From positions 1 to 64,000 of the forward strand of contig CAJNDS010000259.1 in the NCBI GenBank assembly GCA_905221605.1: 64,000 nt of DNA, given 5' to 3'. This document shows positions 1 through 11,700 of the stretch, piece by piece. Numbering within the stretch: position 1 is the stretch's first letter; each line of letters starts with the position of its first letter. The notes under the pieces were generated by a model. It had not been told where the DNA came from, did not search any database, and saw nothing but the letters and a program-made list of their open reading frames with translations. The position numbers and the translations under genes were made by a program. The stretch comes from Symbiodinium natans. Taxonomy: Eukaryota > Sar > Dinophyceae > Suessiales > Symbiodiniaceae.

Positions 1-60
1 CTCCCTCTCTCCCTCTCTCCCTCTCTCCCTCTCCCCCTCTCTCCCTTTGTCTCTCTCGCC
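1..60. repeat. (CTCCCT)n-like pyrimidine tract
   Basis: Imperfect CT-rich hexanucleotide repeat. It runs directly into a CAG, so it may be the pyrimidine tract of an intron that ends at position 62. Confidence 0.8.
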
Positions 61-62
61 AG

Positions 63-119
63 TGCATGAGGAAGCTGGCAGCCAAGACCTTTGGTCTCGA
101 GATTGGCAGCTGGGCTTGA
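63..119 (+). CDS. possible last exon of an upstream gene
   Basis: After the pyrimidine tract and an AG acceptor, an open frame of 18 codons (CMRKLAAKTFGLEIGSWA) ends in TGA. The composition looks coding and the acceptor context is good, but the gene lies outside the window and the product cannot be named. What follows would be its 3' untranslated region. Confidence 0.3.
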   Translation, partial: CMRKLAAKTFGLEIGSWA

Positions 120-2650
120 AGAATGCTCAGGTTCAGAGTTGTGGATCTTTTTGCCAATGAGATGAGCTCATGCGTCTCGGTTCCACGTTGCTTTCCACTT
201 TGTTGTACTTCACGTCCACATCGCTTGCCAAGTCTGCTTGCCCGCATTTCATCGTTGAATGTATGTACCTTTCGCTCGGCACGACTGATTTATTAAACCG
301 TCGCGTGAACTGTCCGTAAGCATTACTCGTTATTGACGTTTGGAGGCAATGTTAGATCAAAGACCATGTCAGCTTAAAGGGGGTCATCAAGCTTTTGGAA
401 CCATCTTCAAGACCTTCATGGTGAGGGGAGATGCAATCTGATGTTGTAAAGCTGATCCCTTGAAGTGCAAAACTGCGCTGAAAGCTCCACAGACGCTTTA
501 AACAGCACGTCTGTTATGCCTGGCTTTGTCAAGGTGCCGAGGCTGACAAGGCACAAGACGCAGGCCGTTCGTGTTTCTTGAGGAACGTCTGTCAAGTGCC
601 GAAGGTTTCTGCTTATTCAATCCTGTTGCCTTGTAGTGGCATCCACGACGGAAGAGAACATGAGTTCAGGTGAAGAGGAGCGAAGCCCCAGCCAGGCAAG
701 GGACTCATAGACCCAGGATCTCAAGAGGCAGGCCAAAAGGTCAGTCAGGTGAGCGCCGGAATTGCAACTGGGAGGCAAGCATCCGGTCGGACTGGAGCGA
801 AGCCGCAAAGGCCACGGCAAAAGCTGCAAAGCAGGCAGGGTTGGCAGGGCTGGCAGGGTGCGATGGTGCCTACTTCTGCTCGGTTTTGTGATTTGCCTGA
901 GTGGCTCATACAGCTTTGGGGGGACACTTCAAACCATTCAAACCCAGTCCCTCACCTCCAACTAGCAATGGCTACCCCAGGAGACCTGACCAATGCAGAA
1001 TGCAGAAATATGCAGGAGAACAATCGCAGCCGCAGTGGGAGCCGGCGGCGTCGCCAGGCAAAATTTCAGAATCTGCTGCAAGATGCTGCAAGACAGCTGC
1101 AGAGGCTGTCCAGTCGAACATATTTCGGTGTATTATGACTATTGCCCCTTGCCTTGTTTCATCGGGCAATCGAGGAAGAAGAGACAATAGTCGTGATGGC
1201 AGCCCAAGTCAGCGAAAGCCGAACGAATCTTGGATGCAAGCACATCGCAATCTCTCCACAGCAGAAAGCACGCGCTGTGCCCTCAGGACTGGAACGTAGA
1301 GTCCATGATGCCGGTCTGCACATATGAGAAGCTAAGGCAAGTTCTGAATTCAATAGCAATCATGATTGACAGTGCATCTGCAGCACGACACACGCGTCCG
1401 TCAAAAGATCGAAATTTTTGTGATTTCCAAGCTTGCAAAGGGGTTCACAGACGCATTGGTTCGAGGACCTTTGCAATTGTGTTTTTTGTTGTCGTGTTCG
1501 TGTATGTATGTGTGTGTGTGTGTGTTTGTCTGGGGTGCCTGTGTTCAGTTCTTCGGACACCACGCACTTGCACTGCGTTCCGCGTTCAGAGTAAAGGAAC
1601 CCTGATCGACGCGAAGCTGCTGCGCGCGGCGTGCATTTTGTGTCACGTCGTACTCTTTTTCCAAAAAGCAGGCTGTCACAAGCCGCTCTCCCGCACAAGT
1701 CCTGAACACCTTAACTAGGCGCGATTGGGAACACCTGGAGCACTTTGGAACACTTGGGAGCACATGTGAACACTTCGGGATGGGAACGCTTGACTCTTGG
1801 GACCATCAGCAGAGATGATGGCGTTTATTGTGCTTTCGTTACGACCTTGTCGCTCTTGGGATGCACTTGGCTGCTCGGAGTAGCCATGCTCGTATGCCGT
1901 GTATGCCGAACGCACCGGATGAGCCTTCCCATTCCACCTTCGCTGCAAGTAGAAATCCTACTCCTCTTCTTTCTAGCTGTGCCTCCAACGGTAGCGATCG
2001 TCGCTGCCTCCCCCTCCCCTCCACACCTCGCCCACTATGGGTGAGGAAGCCGAGCTGGAGATGCTTCAAACTCGGAGCAGACCTTGCCAACTCAATGCAG
2101 AGGTACGCTGAAGCGGACCATGATGGCCGTGCACCAGAAACTAAAAAGACAGACGGTCATCGACCAGGTGGAGTGGAGTCAGCATCACACTGGCGATGTT
2201 GCTGTTTCACCGACAGGCACACAACATTGCTAAACCTCTGTCTCCAGGAGTTAGCCAGTTGAGCCGCGAAGGTAACAGCCAGGTTGGGAGAATCAGGGTG
2301 TGATGACCGCGCTCGCTGATGCACCAAAAAGCTGATTTGGACCCCCTGCCGTCTAGCAGGTCTACTGGCCCCAAACCCTCTAAACTTCGTCTATCCATCG
2401 GGGGGTTGGACGCGGCTTTTAATCATAATAACAATAATGATAATAGTAGAATTACACAGACAGTTAAGAGTGGAATGGCGCGTTCACAGACTGCAGCGCA
2501 AACTGGCTTTACCACCAAGAAAGAAGCCCTTGACCTGGAGTTCAAAGGTATCAAGTTTTGGGAATGACAAAACCGCTCCTGGCAACGTAGCCCTTTCGTG
2601 CCCACGCCCACGCTGTGTCCTTCCACGCTTGTCGGATTTTGGGCCAACAT

Positions 2651-2742
2651 CCATGCTTGAGGGGTGGATGTTGGGCCACCGTTCACGTCTGAGGGGTGGA
2701 TATTGCGCACATCCACGCTTCAGGGGTGGGCATTGGGTCAAC
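2651..2742. repeat. 30-bp minisatellite, 3 copies
   Basis: Three diverged copies of a unit of about 30 bp share a core like ccacGCTTgAGGGGTGG followed by gAtattGgg (starts near 2651, 2680 and 2712). Confidence 0.7.
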
Positions 2743-2786
2743 AAGCCCACATGACAGGTGACCAAGGGGAGAAGCGGGAATGAGCA

Positions 2787-2970
2787 GCCCAGAGACCCGC
2801 TCAAGGCCACCAACAGGCAGGAGACGACAAAGGGGAGGTAGCCAGGGACCAGGCCAGGGAGACAAAGGGGAGACAAGCCGAGACAAGCAGCCCAGGGACC
2901 CGGCCAAGGCCACTCACATGAAGGAAGACGAAGGGGAGAGAAGGACAAACAGCCCAGGGGCCCGGCGGAG
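2787..2970. repeat. diverged tandem repeat with CAGCCCAGGGACCCGG core
   Basis: The core (a/g)CAGCCCAGgGaCCCGgycAAGGCCA recurs near 2787, 2886 and 2948, with a degraded copy near 2839; AAGGGGAG occurs between the copies. Confidence 0.6.
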
Positions 2971-3474
2971 CATTTGGCATGCATTTGGCTAGGTCGGAAT
3001 TCTTAGAAAGAAACAGGACCCTTGCAGCCCTAAAGTATACACTTTGGGTAATGATGTTTTTCCAAAAAGGTTGAGTTGGGCACCTCGCGAACCCCTTGAC
3101 AAGTATGTGCACATTATGACCTGGCACATGTTCTGCAAGCAGAAGATCGTTCCTGAACGATGGAGCTAGCAGTTCCTTCTGTGAGCACACAACTGTTGGG
3201 AGTTTGGGGCTCCCTCCCGTTGTCCTTCTGCGGCTTACTTTTTTTGGGAATTGCTGCGGACTGTGGTGTACTCTTCTCCTCATGCACCTGTTGCAGGGGT
3301 TTCCTGTGCAGTGTCTGGTACGCCCAGACCCTGACTCGGCTCCAGCAATACACCTCAAGTCAGGTGAATGCCCTACAAACTTGAATAGGCATTCAGAAGA
3401 GTCCCGTGAGCGGGTGCGTCACGAAATAGTCGAGACTCCGCTCGCAAATCTGATAAGACCCCTGCCAAGCCGAG

Positions 3475-3724
3475 GAGAATAACGGCTGATGACGCTGCAG
3501 CCTTGACGTTTGGCGCTGGTGGGCGCACTGTGGAGCGAATTGCGCGTGTGTCAGAGGCTGAGGTCGAGTGCCTTGCCTGAACGAGTGCGAATATGCCTAA
3601 AGGGTCCTATTGGCTGGATTTGGATCACTGCAGCATGTTCTGGACGGTGTCTATCCAAGGCTTCTCGACAAGGACCTCGTTCTGGAGATGAGAGGTACGG
3701 ACTTGCAAAGACGCAGAGCGAAGA
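3475..3724 (+). CDS. KH module 1 (GAGG loop), 2 exons
   Basis: Exon 3475-3562 (AG|G acceptor, GT donor) encodes ITADDAAALTFGAGGRTVER followed by IARVSEAE. Exon 3673-3724 (AG|G, GC donor) encodes DLVLEMRGTDLQRRRAK. Together they give the KH order strand-helix-GxxG-helix then strand and C-terminal helix (Gt-x-QrRRAk). The junction is phase 0 on both sides. The end of the module after 3724 was not found. Confidence 0.65.
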
Positions 3725-6700
3725 GCTTCGGATCAAATACCCCGCTAGTGTTCTGGATGGCTCGAGCTCCGAGCAACTGAGGGGATAACACTTGTACTTG
3801 TCAGGCCTTCGTGGCCTCTGTGCATGTTCAAGCCCATGGTTTCGCCAGCTGCTAGTTGTCTTGATTCTGATGTGATCAGAGTATGCATCGTATATTCCTC
3901 CCAGGAAGTATGCGAACATTGCTGCTTGGCTACGATGTGCTGCGATGTTTGTAGCAAACATGAATGAGTCAAGCTGGAGCTGAGATCATGAAGCAGCGAA
4001 TGGGCCCTCAGCTGAGTTCAGAAAAGTTCTTGAACATTGTGCGAATGAGGACAGAATCAGTGCCACAGTGCAGGTCGTAGCGGCAGGATGTCGCAGGATG
4101 TAGATGAGTAACTCCTGCACAAGCGCTTTGTTATGTTTCCTTATGATGTGGGGATCCCGCTAGCAGCGATGCAGCCTTGTTGCAAGACGGGATTCCACGA
4201 AGCCTTTCGTGTGAGGCCCAAATGTCATCACTGATGACTTCGAGGATGGAGACCTCACGGTCCTGAGCGTGCCTCCGGATGTCGTGGCTTTCTTAGGTTT
4301 CGGATGTTTTAGGCACACTCGGAACTGAAATCTGGCGCCCGTCCGAGGTGGGTTACGTCCAGGGTCAGGGCGGCAGCGTGCTGCGCAGCATCGAGGAGGA
4401 ATGGGGAACTCTCATGGCTCCTCGCCAGCTGGGGTTTCTGTGGGAACACCGGGACACCCGAGACGCTTGGGACATTGGCGATGGCACCTTGTCTTCGTGG
4501 GTCGAGTTCAGGTCTTCATCGACACTGACCTCTCGAAAGCACAACGCCTGGCGATCTTTGGTTCCCCGGCCGCTTTCGGCATCGGTTTCGGTCACTCTTT
4601 GTCGCTTTGGCGTCCTTCGATCCATTGTCTTCTGAGGGAACTTGGTGCCACGTCGTTACGTCGTTCGGCGCAGGTAGCATCCGGGGTCGGCGCGGCTCAG
4701 AGTTGAAAGTCCTCAGCGCAGTTGAGACGAAGATGTCTGGCTACTTTGCCTCCGTGCGCGAGATGGCGGCTTGCCGGGCGATACAAGTCTCTCAGTTCTC
4801 AGAAGGTCAGCAGACATCCAGTCCTACTGATCAATTTCACTTTACGTTTTCTTTGCTTTGGGAGCTTCAACATCCACCACGAACCTCACAATAGTCCACC
4901 AAGAACTTGAATCCAGGGTAGGTAGGACCACAGCGAATGCAGCCCCATTCCTGTTTCCAAAAAACAGACATGCTCTCTGCATGTCAAGGTAAGACACATG
5001 GTGGAGTAGATTGCGAAAGCACCCCGCTAATTTCACATGAAGCAGAGTTTTGCCGCACACACAGACACACCAAGATCATCAGCCGTGACAAGTACAAGGT
5101 CGGCTCGTTCAACTGCAGGGTGGTTGATGGTGGTTGTGCATCTGCACGTATGTCCAGCACCCCAGCACCCGAGCCCTGACATACAGGATCCCACTGCCAC
5201 TTGGGGAACAGCACTGCGGCTGCAATGTGCCTTTTTCCGGTTTGCATCGGCTCAGTCTAGTGTTTTCTAGGTAATTCTATGTGCTTCTGATTTAATGCAT
5301 CGAAATGCACTTTGGGAAGATGGCACAACAGAGCATGAGGACACTATGACGTTTCGAGACGAAGGTGAGATTTCATATGCTCTGGGCAAGCAGGGTGGCA
5401 CCAGGAGTCGCGGCACTTTCCCTTTCAGAGCATGAAGGGAGCGAAGCGAAGTAAGGGAGGTTCAGGTATTGCCACGTGTGCTGTGGAGGAAGAAGCTGGA
5501 ACGTTCATCCGGTGCAATTGTCCAGTATGTGGCCTGCCTCTATGAGAACAGCCCCCGACATTGGCATCTGGAGTCTCTGAGATCGCTCATCGGAAGATGC
5601 GTAGATTTTTCGATCATGTGCGGTCCGGTCTTGACCTCCAAGGTGGGTATGGTGGCAGTCGTCTCAGGCACCAAGGCAGAGCGCTGCAGGGTGCGTGAGC
5701 TCCCTGACTGCAGGCATCCTAGGCATCCCATGCAACATGTGAACAGGCAAGGGCGCTAAGGGCGCTAAGGGCATGGTGGGCAGAACAGGGCATAGTGGGC
5801 AGAGCAGCAAGTCTCTGCTCTGAGGTACATGAAGTGGCTCTTTCAGCAGCTGGAAGGTCCCGTTTATGTGGCCGGCTGGGAGGATCGGGAAGACTGCACT
5901 GTTGTCGATATCCCCAGAGCCTTGGATGCAGCAGGAGCAAGCGATGCTGCTGAAATATGTGGAAATGCGCTGAACACGCTGTCTCTGCTTCTGCAATTGG
6001 CGCCTCAGGTGACTGCATCGGGTACATCACCGGCACCGTGCCTGCATTGTCTCAAGTTTCAACTGCACTCGTGCGGTCATGTTCTTGCAGTTGCTTGATG
6101 CTTTCAACCGGAGCACTACCATGCTAATGGACTTGAGGGTGGTTCTGTGCTAGTGCAGGCAATCGCCGTGCTACGCTCGGCCTCATGGAAGAGGACGGCT
6201 TGAGTTTAAATTTCGAACGTTTGGACAAGAAGCTTAAGGCTTGCAAATTTGTGGCCTGTCGCATCCATTTTGTCAGGAGTGGGGAACCCTCATGTTCTTC
6301 ATGAGCACCTTGGATGAACCTTGCGTCGTGCTGGGTTGGTCGCGTGACTGCTCTTCTCTGCCCAGTGGGTCTCTCTTCGGAGCACCTTCACAGATCTTCG
6401 CAATTCTTCGCACTATGCTGCTTCTTCTCCATTGCCGGCTTCGCTTAAAACATTTAGGTGAGGACGGCGCACGCGGAAGCCGTGGAGGCGGCACGGAGAG
6501 GCTGGCCATCTTCGGCGCCTCTATTTGCATGGAAAGCTTGATTCGCAAGTACGCCTCATCCTACATCCTACCGAAATCTACGGAATCTGACCTTGTCGGG
6601 TTTGCTAAGGACCACAGCGGCCGCGCTGCTTGTCAGCAACAGTCGTCAATACGCAAAGCCATCTTTCAAACTTTCGTTGCTCATCGTGCTTGGCATTTGC

Positions 6701-8786
6701 GCCTGTGCGAGCGGAGTGTACAGTGGGTGTACGGTGTGGCCAGGAGTGTAGAATACATGTGCTAAGCGGAGCTGGGCTGCATGTTCTCCTCAATCGAGAT
6801 CAGGTCGTGGCTCGGAGCTGAAGGTGATGAGTGGCTGCCTGCCTTTCATAGTCCTTCAGTTTGCGAGGTCAGCTCTCCTGCCCCGGTTTTGAGTCCTCAG
6901 CCTAAGGGATTGAAACGAAAAGTCCTGGATTCTTCACACGAGGCAGGCCACTACTTTGGTATGTAGGACAGTATCAGCAATGTAAGGACAATGAGGGACT
7001 TCACATGAGTCTATATGAGCCTGAGCGCTGCCAGGTATCCGAGAAAAGCAGTCGGAAAGACGAGGCTTTGACACGGACCGCATGCTTTTTCGTGACGATG
7101 AGTTGAGCACCTAGGTTGCAGCAAGGGGACATCATGTGGACACACACACACACACACCCACACATCGGCCGGATTCAAAGGGAAGTTGTCTTTGTGTAGC
7201 AATCTCAACTGCTAAGGTTACGCCCTGGGCTGCTCGTCTGTCACTTGTGGTGTTGTCAGCACTGGAACACGGCGAAGGTCCAAAGTGCGAATGCTCTGTG
7301 GCATACTTTTGCAAGGCAAAGATGGCGCCACGAGAAAGAAGCTAGAGCTTGCTTCTGGAGCTATACTGCAGTATGTTGGACATGTTGTGCCTCGTCTCAG
7401 AAAAAGAGGAGAGAGAGAGAGCGAGAGAGAGCACAAGTATAGAGAGAGAGAGAGAGCGCGAGCCGTCAAGTATAATGGCATGTTAAGTCAACCTCTTCTC
7501 CCATTCTTTCCCACTTTCTTTCTTTGTTTGCAAATTTATTTTCTTCGTAGCTGCAGGCCTTCATCGCTGGAACGCTCAAAGAGCGCCGAAGATGTCGGGA
7601 GTTCGTCGCTTGCCGCTTTAGTTTAGGAATTGAAAGTTCGAAAGAGTGGCATATGGAAGAGAGCAGGGAATGCTCTCATCAATACTTCGAGAAATCTGCG
7701 CTGCTCGGCCGATGCGCAGGTGAACTGGCTTCTCCAACAGCGACGTGGCTCTGTGACCATCACGGACGGATGCTGTCGATGCTGCCCACATCTGCCGTGA
7801 AAGTCACATGTCGCGGAAGGATCTATCTCGCCGAGATGATGTGACGGAGGCCTGGTTTAGTCCTACACAGCACAGACGTCACACATGGAATGATGCAAGA
7901 AAGTGCCCATGAAGTGCCAGCTCATGGGGATGTTTGGTAGCGAAGGTCAAAATCCCAGACAGTTGCAAAGGCTGGGTCACAGGCGGCTTTGCCAGCTTTG
8001 CTCTTGACTTGCAAGATCTTGCAAGTGTGGAGAGAATGGGCAGATTACTGAGCTGAGGAGAGTCCAGTCAGGGTCCTGTCTGCTTTTGACGATAGTGTCG
8101 GCATGCTGCCCACGGAGCTCCGCAGCACGCTGCACAATCCGCGTTGATCTGCTTTCTGTGGTGAGCGCATGTGTTCTTATTGTGCATTTTGTGGCCCACA
8201 CATCGCAGGGGCGCTACCTTGAAAGCTGGTGTCCGACTGTCCATCTCCTGAAGGCAACCGTGGAAGCGAACTTCGGCGCATGGAGCAGGAGCCGACATGA
8301 GCCGAGACTGGCATGGCAGCTCACTGCACAGCTAAAGAATCTAAAGTTGAAATCAAGATGTCATGGGCGTGGCCGGGAGCAGGAGACCGGCACGTTCATG
8401 TTCATGGCCTTGGATTCACGAGGTGATGAAAGGCTCCTTTCTTTGGCCACAGTCTGACTTGGCAGCTGCTCCCTAACAGTATCGTCACAGTGATGGTTGT
8501 AAGCTTCAGCTTGCCAGATACTACCAGGCTTGTTGGAAAAGGATGTGATGTGCTTTGACGTGCGCAAGGTTGCTCATCTTCAGCACCTTTGCGGGGACCA
8601 AGACCGGCATTGGTGGCCGTCGTCATGCCGAACGCTCCTTTGACAAACAGTGTAAACAAGAAGTTGCCAGAAGACAGGGCCCTAGGCCCTAGGCCTCGCG
8701 TGCGTGCGTACGTCTGAGGACTCGTCAATGAGATGATTGACGAGAAGCTGCGCCCATGGCTAAGAGTTTGCGCAGCAAGCTTCGAG
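3475..8786 (+). CDS. multi-KH-domain RNA-binding protein gene (24 predicted exons)
   Basis: At least six KH-like modules are encoded in tandem, each with a GxxG loop (GAGG, GQGG, GKQG, GNRR, GKDG, GNRG). KH domains bind single-stranded RNA or DNA through this loop, so a role in RNA processing or stability is the family expectation. The modules alternate: type A reads GKxG-TRKKLExxSGAIxQYVG and later ERxRxRE, WLxQQ; type B reads GNRxxxLxxMEEEWGTxMFF, then ERLAIFG and ELKVMSAVE. Exons are 24-109 nt and most junctions keep frame if GT, GC and GA donors are accepted. Missing links: the 5' end, 3724-4245, 4747-5365, 6958-7278, 8445-8719, and everything after the GTAAG donor at 8787. Modules are listed separately. 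Family assignment is firm; the exact product name is not known to me. Confidence 0.8.
4245..4747 (+). CDS. KH module 2, type B (GQGG loop), 4 exons
   Basis: Exons 4245-4283 (DGDLTVLSVPPDV), 4348-4416 (VGYVQGQGGSVLRSIEEEWG plus TLM), 4512-4560 (VFIDTDLSKAQRLAIF) and 4674-4747 (SIRGRRGSELKVLSAVETKM plus SGYF). Donors are GT, GC, GT and GC; all acceptors are AG|G; all three internal junctions keep frame. The order VxSVPPDVVGYVxGxGGxxLRxxEEEWGTLM is a KH domain with a GQGG loop, and AQRLAIFG begins its last helix. Confidence 0.8.
5365..5916 (+). CDS. KH module 3, type A (GKQG loop), 4 exons
   Basis: Exons 5365-5404 (EISYALGKQGGT), 5489-5528 (KKLERSSGAIVQY), 5643-5698 (VGMVAVVSGTKAERCRVR) and 5825-5916 (YMKWLFQQLEGPVYVAGWED then REDCTVVDIP). 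Split codons at 5404/5489 (AG+G, Arg), 5698/5825 (GA+G, Glu) and 5916/6009 (A+GT, Ser) all give the residue expected from the paralogous module 5. Donors are GA, GT, GC and GA. The last exon leads into module 4. Confidence 0.85.
6009..6958 (+). CDS. KH module 4, type B (GNRR loop), 6 exons
   Basis: Exons 6009-6032 (24 nt, DCIGYIT), 6159-6193 (NRRATLGLMEE), 6277-6304 (EWGTLMFFM), 6458-6514 (EDGARGSRGGGTERLAIF), 6804-6830 (RGSELKVM) and 6923-6958 (LDSSHEAGHYF). Donors are GC, GA, GC, GC, GT and GT. The spliced order GYITGNRRATLGLMEEEWGT matches module 2 residue by residue. The acceptor at 6923 is the only one in the gene not followed by G, so this last exon is the least certain. Confidence 0.8.
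7278..7849 (+). CDS. KH module 5, type A (GKDG loop), 4 exons
   Basis: Exon 7278-7386 is the longest of the gene (36 codons; SKVRMLCGILLQGKDGATRK then KLELASGAILQYVGHV) and holds the KH core with GKDG loop. It is followed by 7557-7604 (AFIAGTLKERRRCREF), 7720-7764 (VNWLLQQRRGSVTIT) and 7820-7849 (DLSRRDDVTE). All junctions are phase 0; donors are GT, GT, GA and GC. A (GA)n microsatellite (7408-7457) lies in the first intron of the module, and a (CA)n tract (7141-7158) lies just upstream. Confidence 0.85.
7946..8786 (+). CDS. KH module 6, type B (GNRG loop), 4 exons
   Basis: Exons 7946-7982 (VKIPDSCKGWVT), 8254-8288 (NRGSELRRMEQ), 8383-8445 (ETGTFMFMALDSRGDERLLS then L) and 8719-8786 (LVNEMIDEKLRPWLRVCAAS then FE). 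Donors are GC, GA, GC and GT (GTAAGAG). The split Gly codon at 7982/8254 recreates the GNRG loop. The phase does not match between 8445 and 8719, so a short exon there is missing. The frame stays open up to the strong GT donor, so at least one more exon follows. Confidence 0.8.
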
Positions 8787-11700
8787 GTAAGAGGGATAGC
8801 AATGCAAGTGAGCACTGTCATCGTCTTGTGGGTTGCTTATGTACGTGTGCTCGAGGCAACGACATGGATCGACGTGGTCGAGCACGCTCACGCTCTGCCC
8901 ATCTTCTGAACTAGTTTTAATCAATATATGCAACAGACCCACCCACAGTTTCAACGGTTTCCGGTGCTGGGCGAAGTCGTAAGAATCAATGTCTAGTTGG
9001 GGAGAGTTTGCAGAGACAGATGGAGATAAGCATATACACTGTATGTGCTGCATTGTGTGAAGGATGGGGATGCAATGAGAACGCTTCTCCAAGGAGTCAT
9101 GACCGTCTTCGCAAAAACACACACAGCAGCGGTGCCAAAGAACTGCCCATACGGATTTGGCACCTTAGGCATGACGAGTCCGGATGTTTCATAGGTTCCC
9201 AGGCATCCGTCCATCCAGCAAGCCGCAAAGAAGACAAGGTCAGGCCGGGAACCCAAAGCAAACGCAACGAGGGCAAGGCTAGTCCACAGCCTGGAATCCC
9301 ATGGACTCAAAGGCTTTTGGAAGCACTCTGTCGACTTGTCGTGTGATTTTACTCTCCATCATCCCGTGTCCCACCCCGACATCCATCGAACAATTGTGCG
9401 CTTGATCTCGCTCTCTTGACCTCGCGGTGGCGGTGAAGCAGACTTACACAAGCATCGCCTCGCTCGCACTGCTACGACACGTCGCATCCAGAGGGGGCGA
9501 GCCTGCTGGGTGCCTTGCACGCCAGCCCCAGCCTAACCAGTCTAGTTGCCCAGTCCGCCCTCTCCGGGGCAGCAATCGCCGAACCCCCCACACGCTTTCC
9601 CACTGAACCTCTTGTCTATCAACATCGCATGCTTCCGCAAAACATGCGGCTTGAAACCATTCTCCACCACGCCGATGCAAGCAATGCCCTTTTTGTCCGC
9701 TTGCAAGAAACTAGCCGTGGTCTCCTGTGCGCGTGGGCCATGCGCTCTGGCCTTGGCGGCCGGTTAGCTTGGAGCTTCCCTGGATCCTACCAGGACGTGT
9801 GCAGGTGTGTCGAAGCCTTGGCCCCACGCGTGCTTGCTTGCATGTCATAGCGAGGTTCACGCGGCTGCCCTTCCAGGAATACCGTGCCACTTGCCGGTGT
9901 CTTGCGGCAGTGCAGTCCTGCAAGCCCTTGCTGCTTGGCCTCACCGCGCTGAGCTGGCCTGGCACCGTTGTGCCGCCACCATGGCACGCAGCCCCCGAGC
10001 GGGACAAGCCCGGTCACCATGCGCTGTCCCGTGCCTCCTCCTGCGCACCCTTGCCCCTTCGTCGCTGTTCGTGCAGCATGGCAGGCCTTCGGACAGGGTG
10101 TCACAAAACATCTCTTGAAGGGCTATGGCAAGGACGAGTCCGTCAACGGACAGCTGATGGTCTTTGGGCTGTGGCGGCACGACGCTCCTGGTTCCCTTGG
10201 CCGAAATTTCTTGACAGATCGTGGAGGTTTGAGTGAAGGTGGCACCCGACATTGAACACGCCGGCGACATCGTCACGAAAATCTCCTCTGATTGGAGTGG
10301 GAGTCAGCTGGGTGCAGAATGCAAGCGAGGTGCTGGCCGGTCGCGTTCTGCACCAGATTCCCCGGGTGGAGGGGCGGGAAGCTCAAAAGCAACGGGCGCT
10401 GCTTGAGAGGCCTTCATGTTCATGCGGACGTTCATGTGCTGCAGTGCTGCAAAACATGCCGCGACCGCCCTTCTACTGGAGTGAAAGCTGACGGGCTTTC
10501 ATGCTTCGATGCGCAAACGTGTGCCACAAGAATCCGCCAAAGCAGGGGTGCCATGGGGTTCCAGCGCAGGGTTTGGAACTGTTAGGAATCCGATAAGTCG
10601 ATCGCGGAAATCCACCCGACCTCGCTCGCCTCCCGGTTGCCTTCATCCCCCCTCTCGGTGCCACCGGATCTCGCGTCTTTGGAAGAACACCAAGCGAGAG
10701 GGGTTTACTCAGTCAATCAAGCAGAAAGACGAGCTGTCTCACAGCTACATGAGCCCACCAGAGCCCAGAAAAAACGTTGCAGCATGTTATGAGCTGACAC
10801 TTTGATAGCACCATCTAGCATCCGATGCGCGCGCACACACAGACAGACACACAGGCAGTTGAAAGGATGTATGGATGTGGGTGTGACTTGCTCGTTCACT
10901 TGCCTTTGAGATTTGGTACAAAGATTCTGGTGATCTGATGTCGTCCCAGGACAGCCGCAGACCGAGTCCGCGTAGAAGGCGCTCGAGCCGATCACGCTCA
11001 TGGTTGGGCGCCCCAGAAGTTGAAGTGATTTGAAGTGTACGGCTTGCATGACGCGACCCCTCACATCCTTTCAGTATCAGACGGTGATGTTTCAATATGT
11101 TTCAGGTCTCCCGCTCAGCGAGCACGGAGTCCACGTGGAATGCGCAGCTGGGACTAGCTGACTAGCAGGTTGATGCCACCTCGGCGCCGTTAACGCGGCC
11201 AAATCCTGGCCATGACACATGACGTCAACGTTACCGTTGCCGCTGCCGACTATCGTTATCGGTACAAGGCCCGTTGGTGGGGAGCCTGCCCCACTGTCCA
11301 CAGAGCGGCACTTGTCGACAGTGCGAGTGGCAAGCTAGTCGATGCGAGTTGTGCGTGACCGGCGGTGGAAAAAGACAGCTCATCCGTTTGCTCATTGCCA
11401 ATGCTAGAAGCACCCCAACACGACCAAATCTCTGACCAACATTCTGAGGCCTATCCGCCAGATCATCCGCTCCCGCGCTTTTCCTCGTCCAACCAAGGCA
11501 GCTACAGTCTGACAGTGTGTGAGCAAGCTTGCCATTGAGCTCTTTTGTGACATTATGACTATGACCTTTGGAACGTGGAAGGAACATACGCGGCAAAACA
11601 CGGCTACTCGTGCGCCAGATTTAAAGCAGGGGCTCCAAAGTCAAAGTGCATCCAAAGGCTGTGGATGTTGTGGCTTCCCGTTGGTTCTTGGGGCTTTTGC

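Larger units (their letters stand above)
120..3474 (+). other. intergenic and/or unresolved 5' exons of the KH gene
   Basis: No exon here could be confirmed by phase. Candidates: 969-1138 (+), whose frame starts MATPGDLTNAECRN and continues into an Arg/Ser-rich stretch, as expected near the start of an RNA-binding protein; and an open + frame around 3395-3480. A (TG)n run lies near 1503-1524. Two minisatellites at 2651-2742 and 2787-2970 are listed separately. The start codon of the downstream KH gene is probably in this interval. Confidence 0.4.

Noticed and set aside
9440-10276. GC-rich open frames on both strands as a gene
   Set aside because: No motif, no phased splice sites and equally open frames on opposite strands, as expected from base composition.
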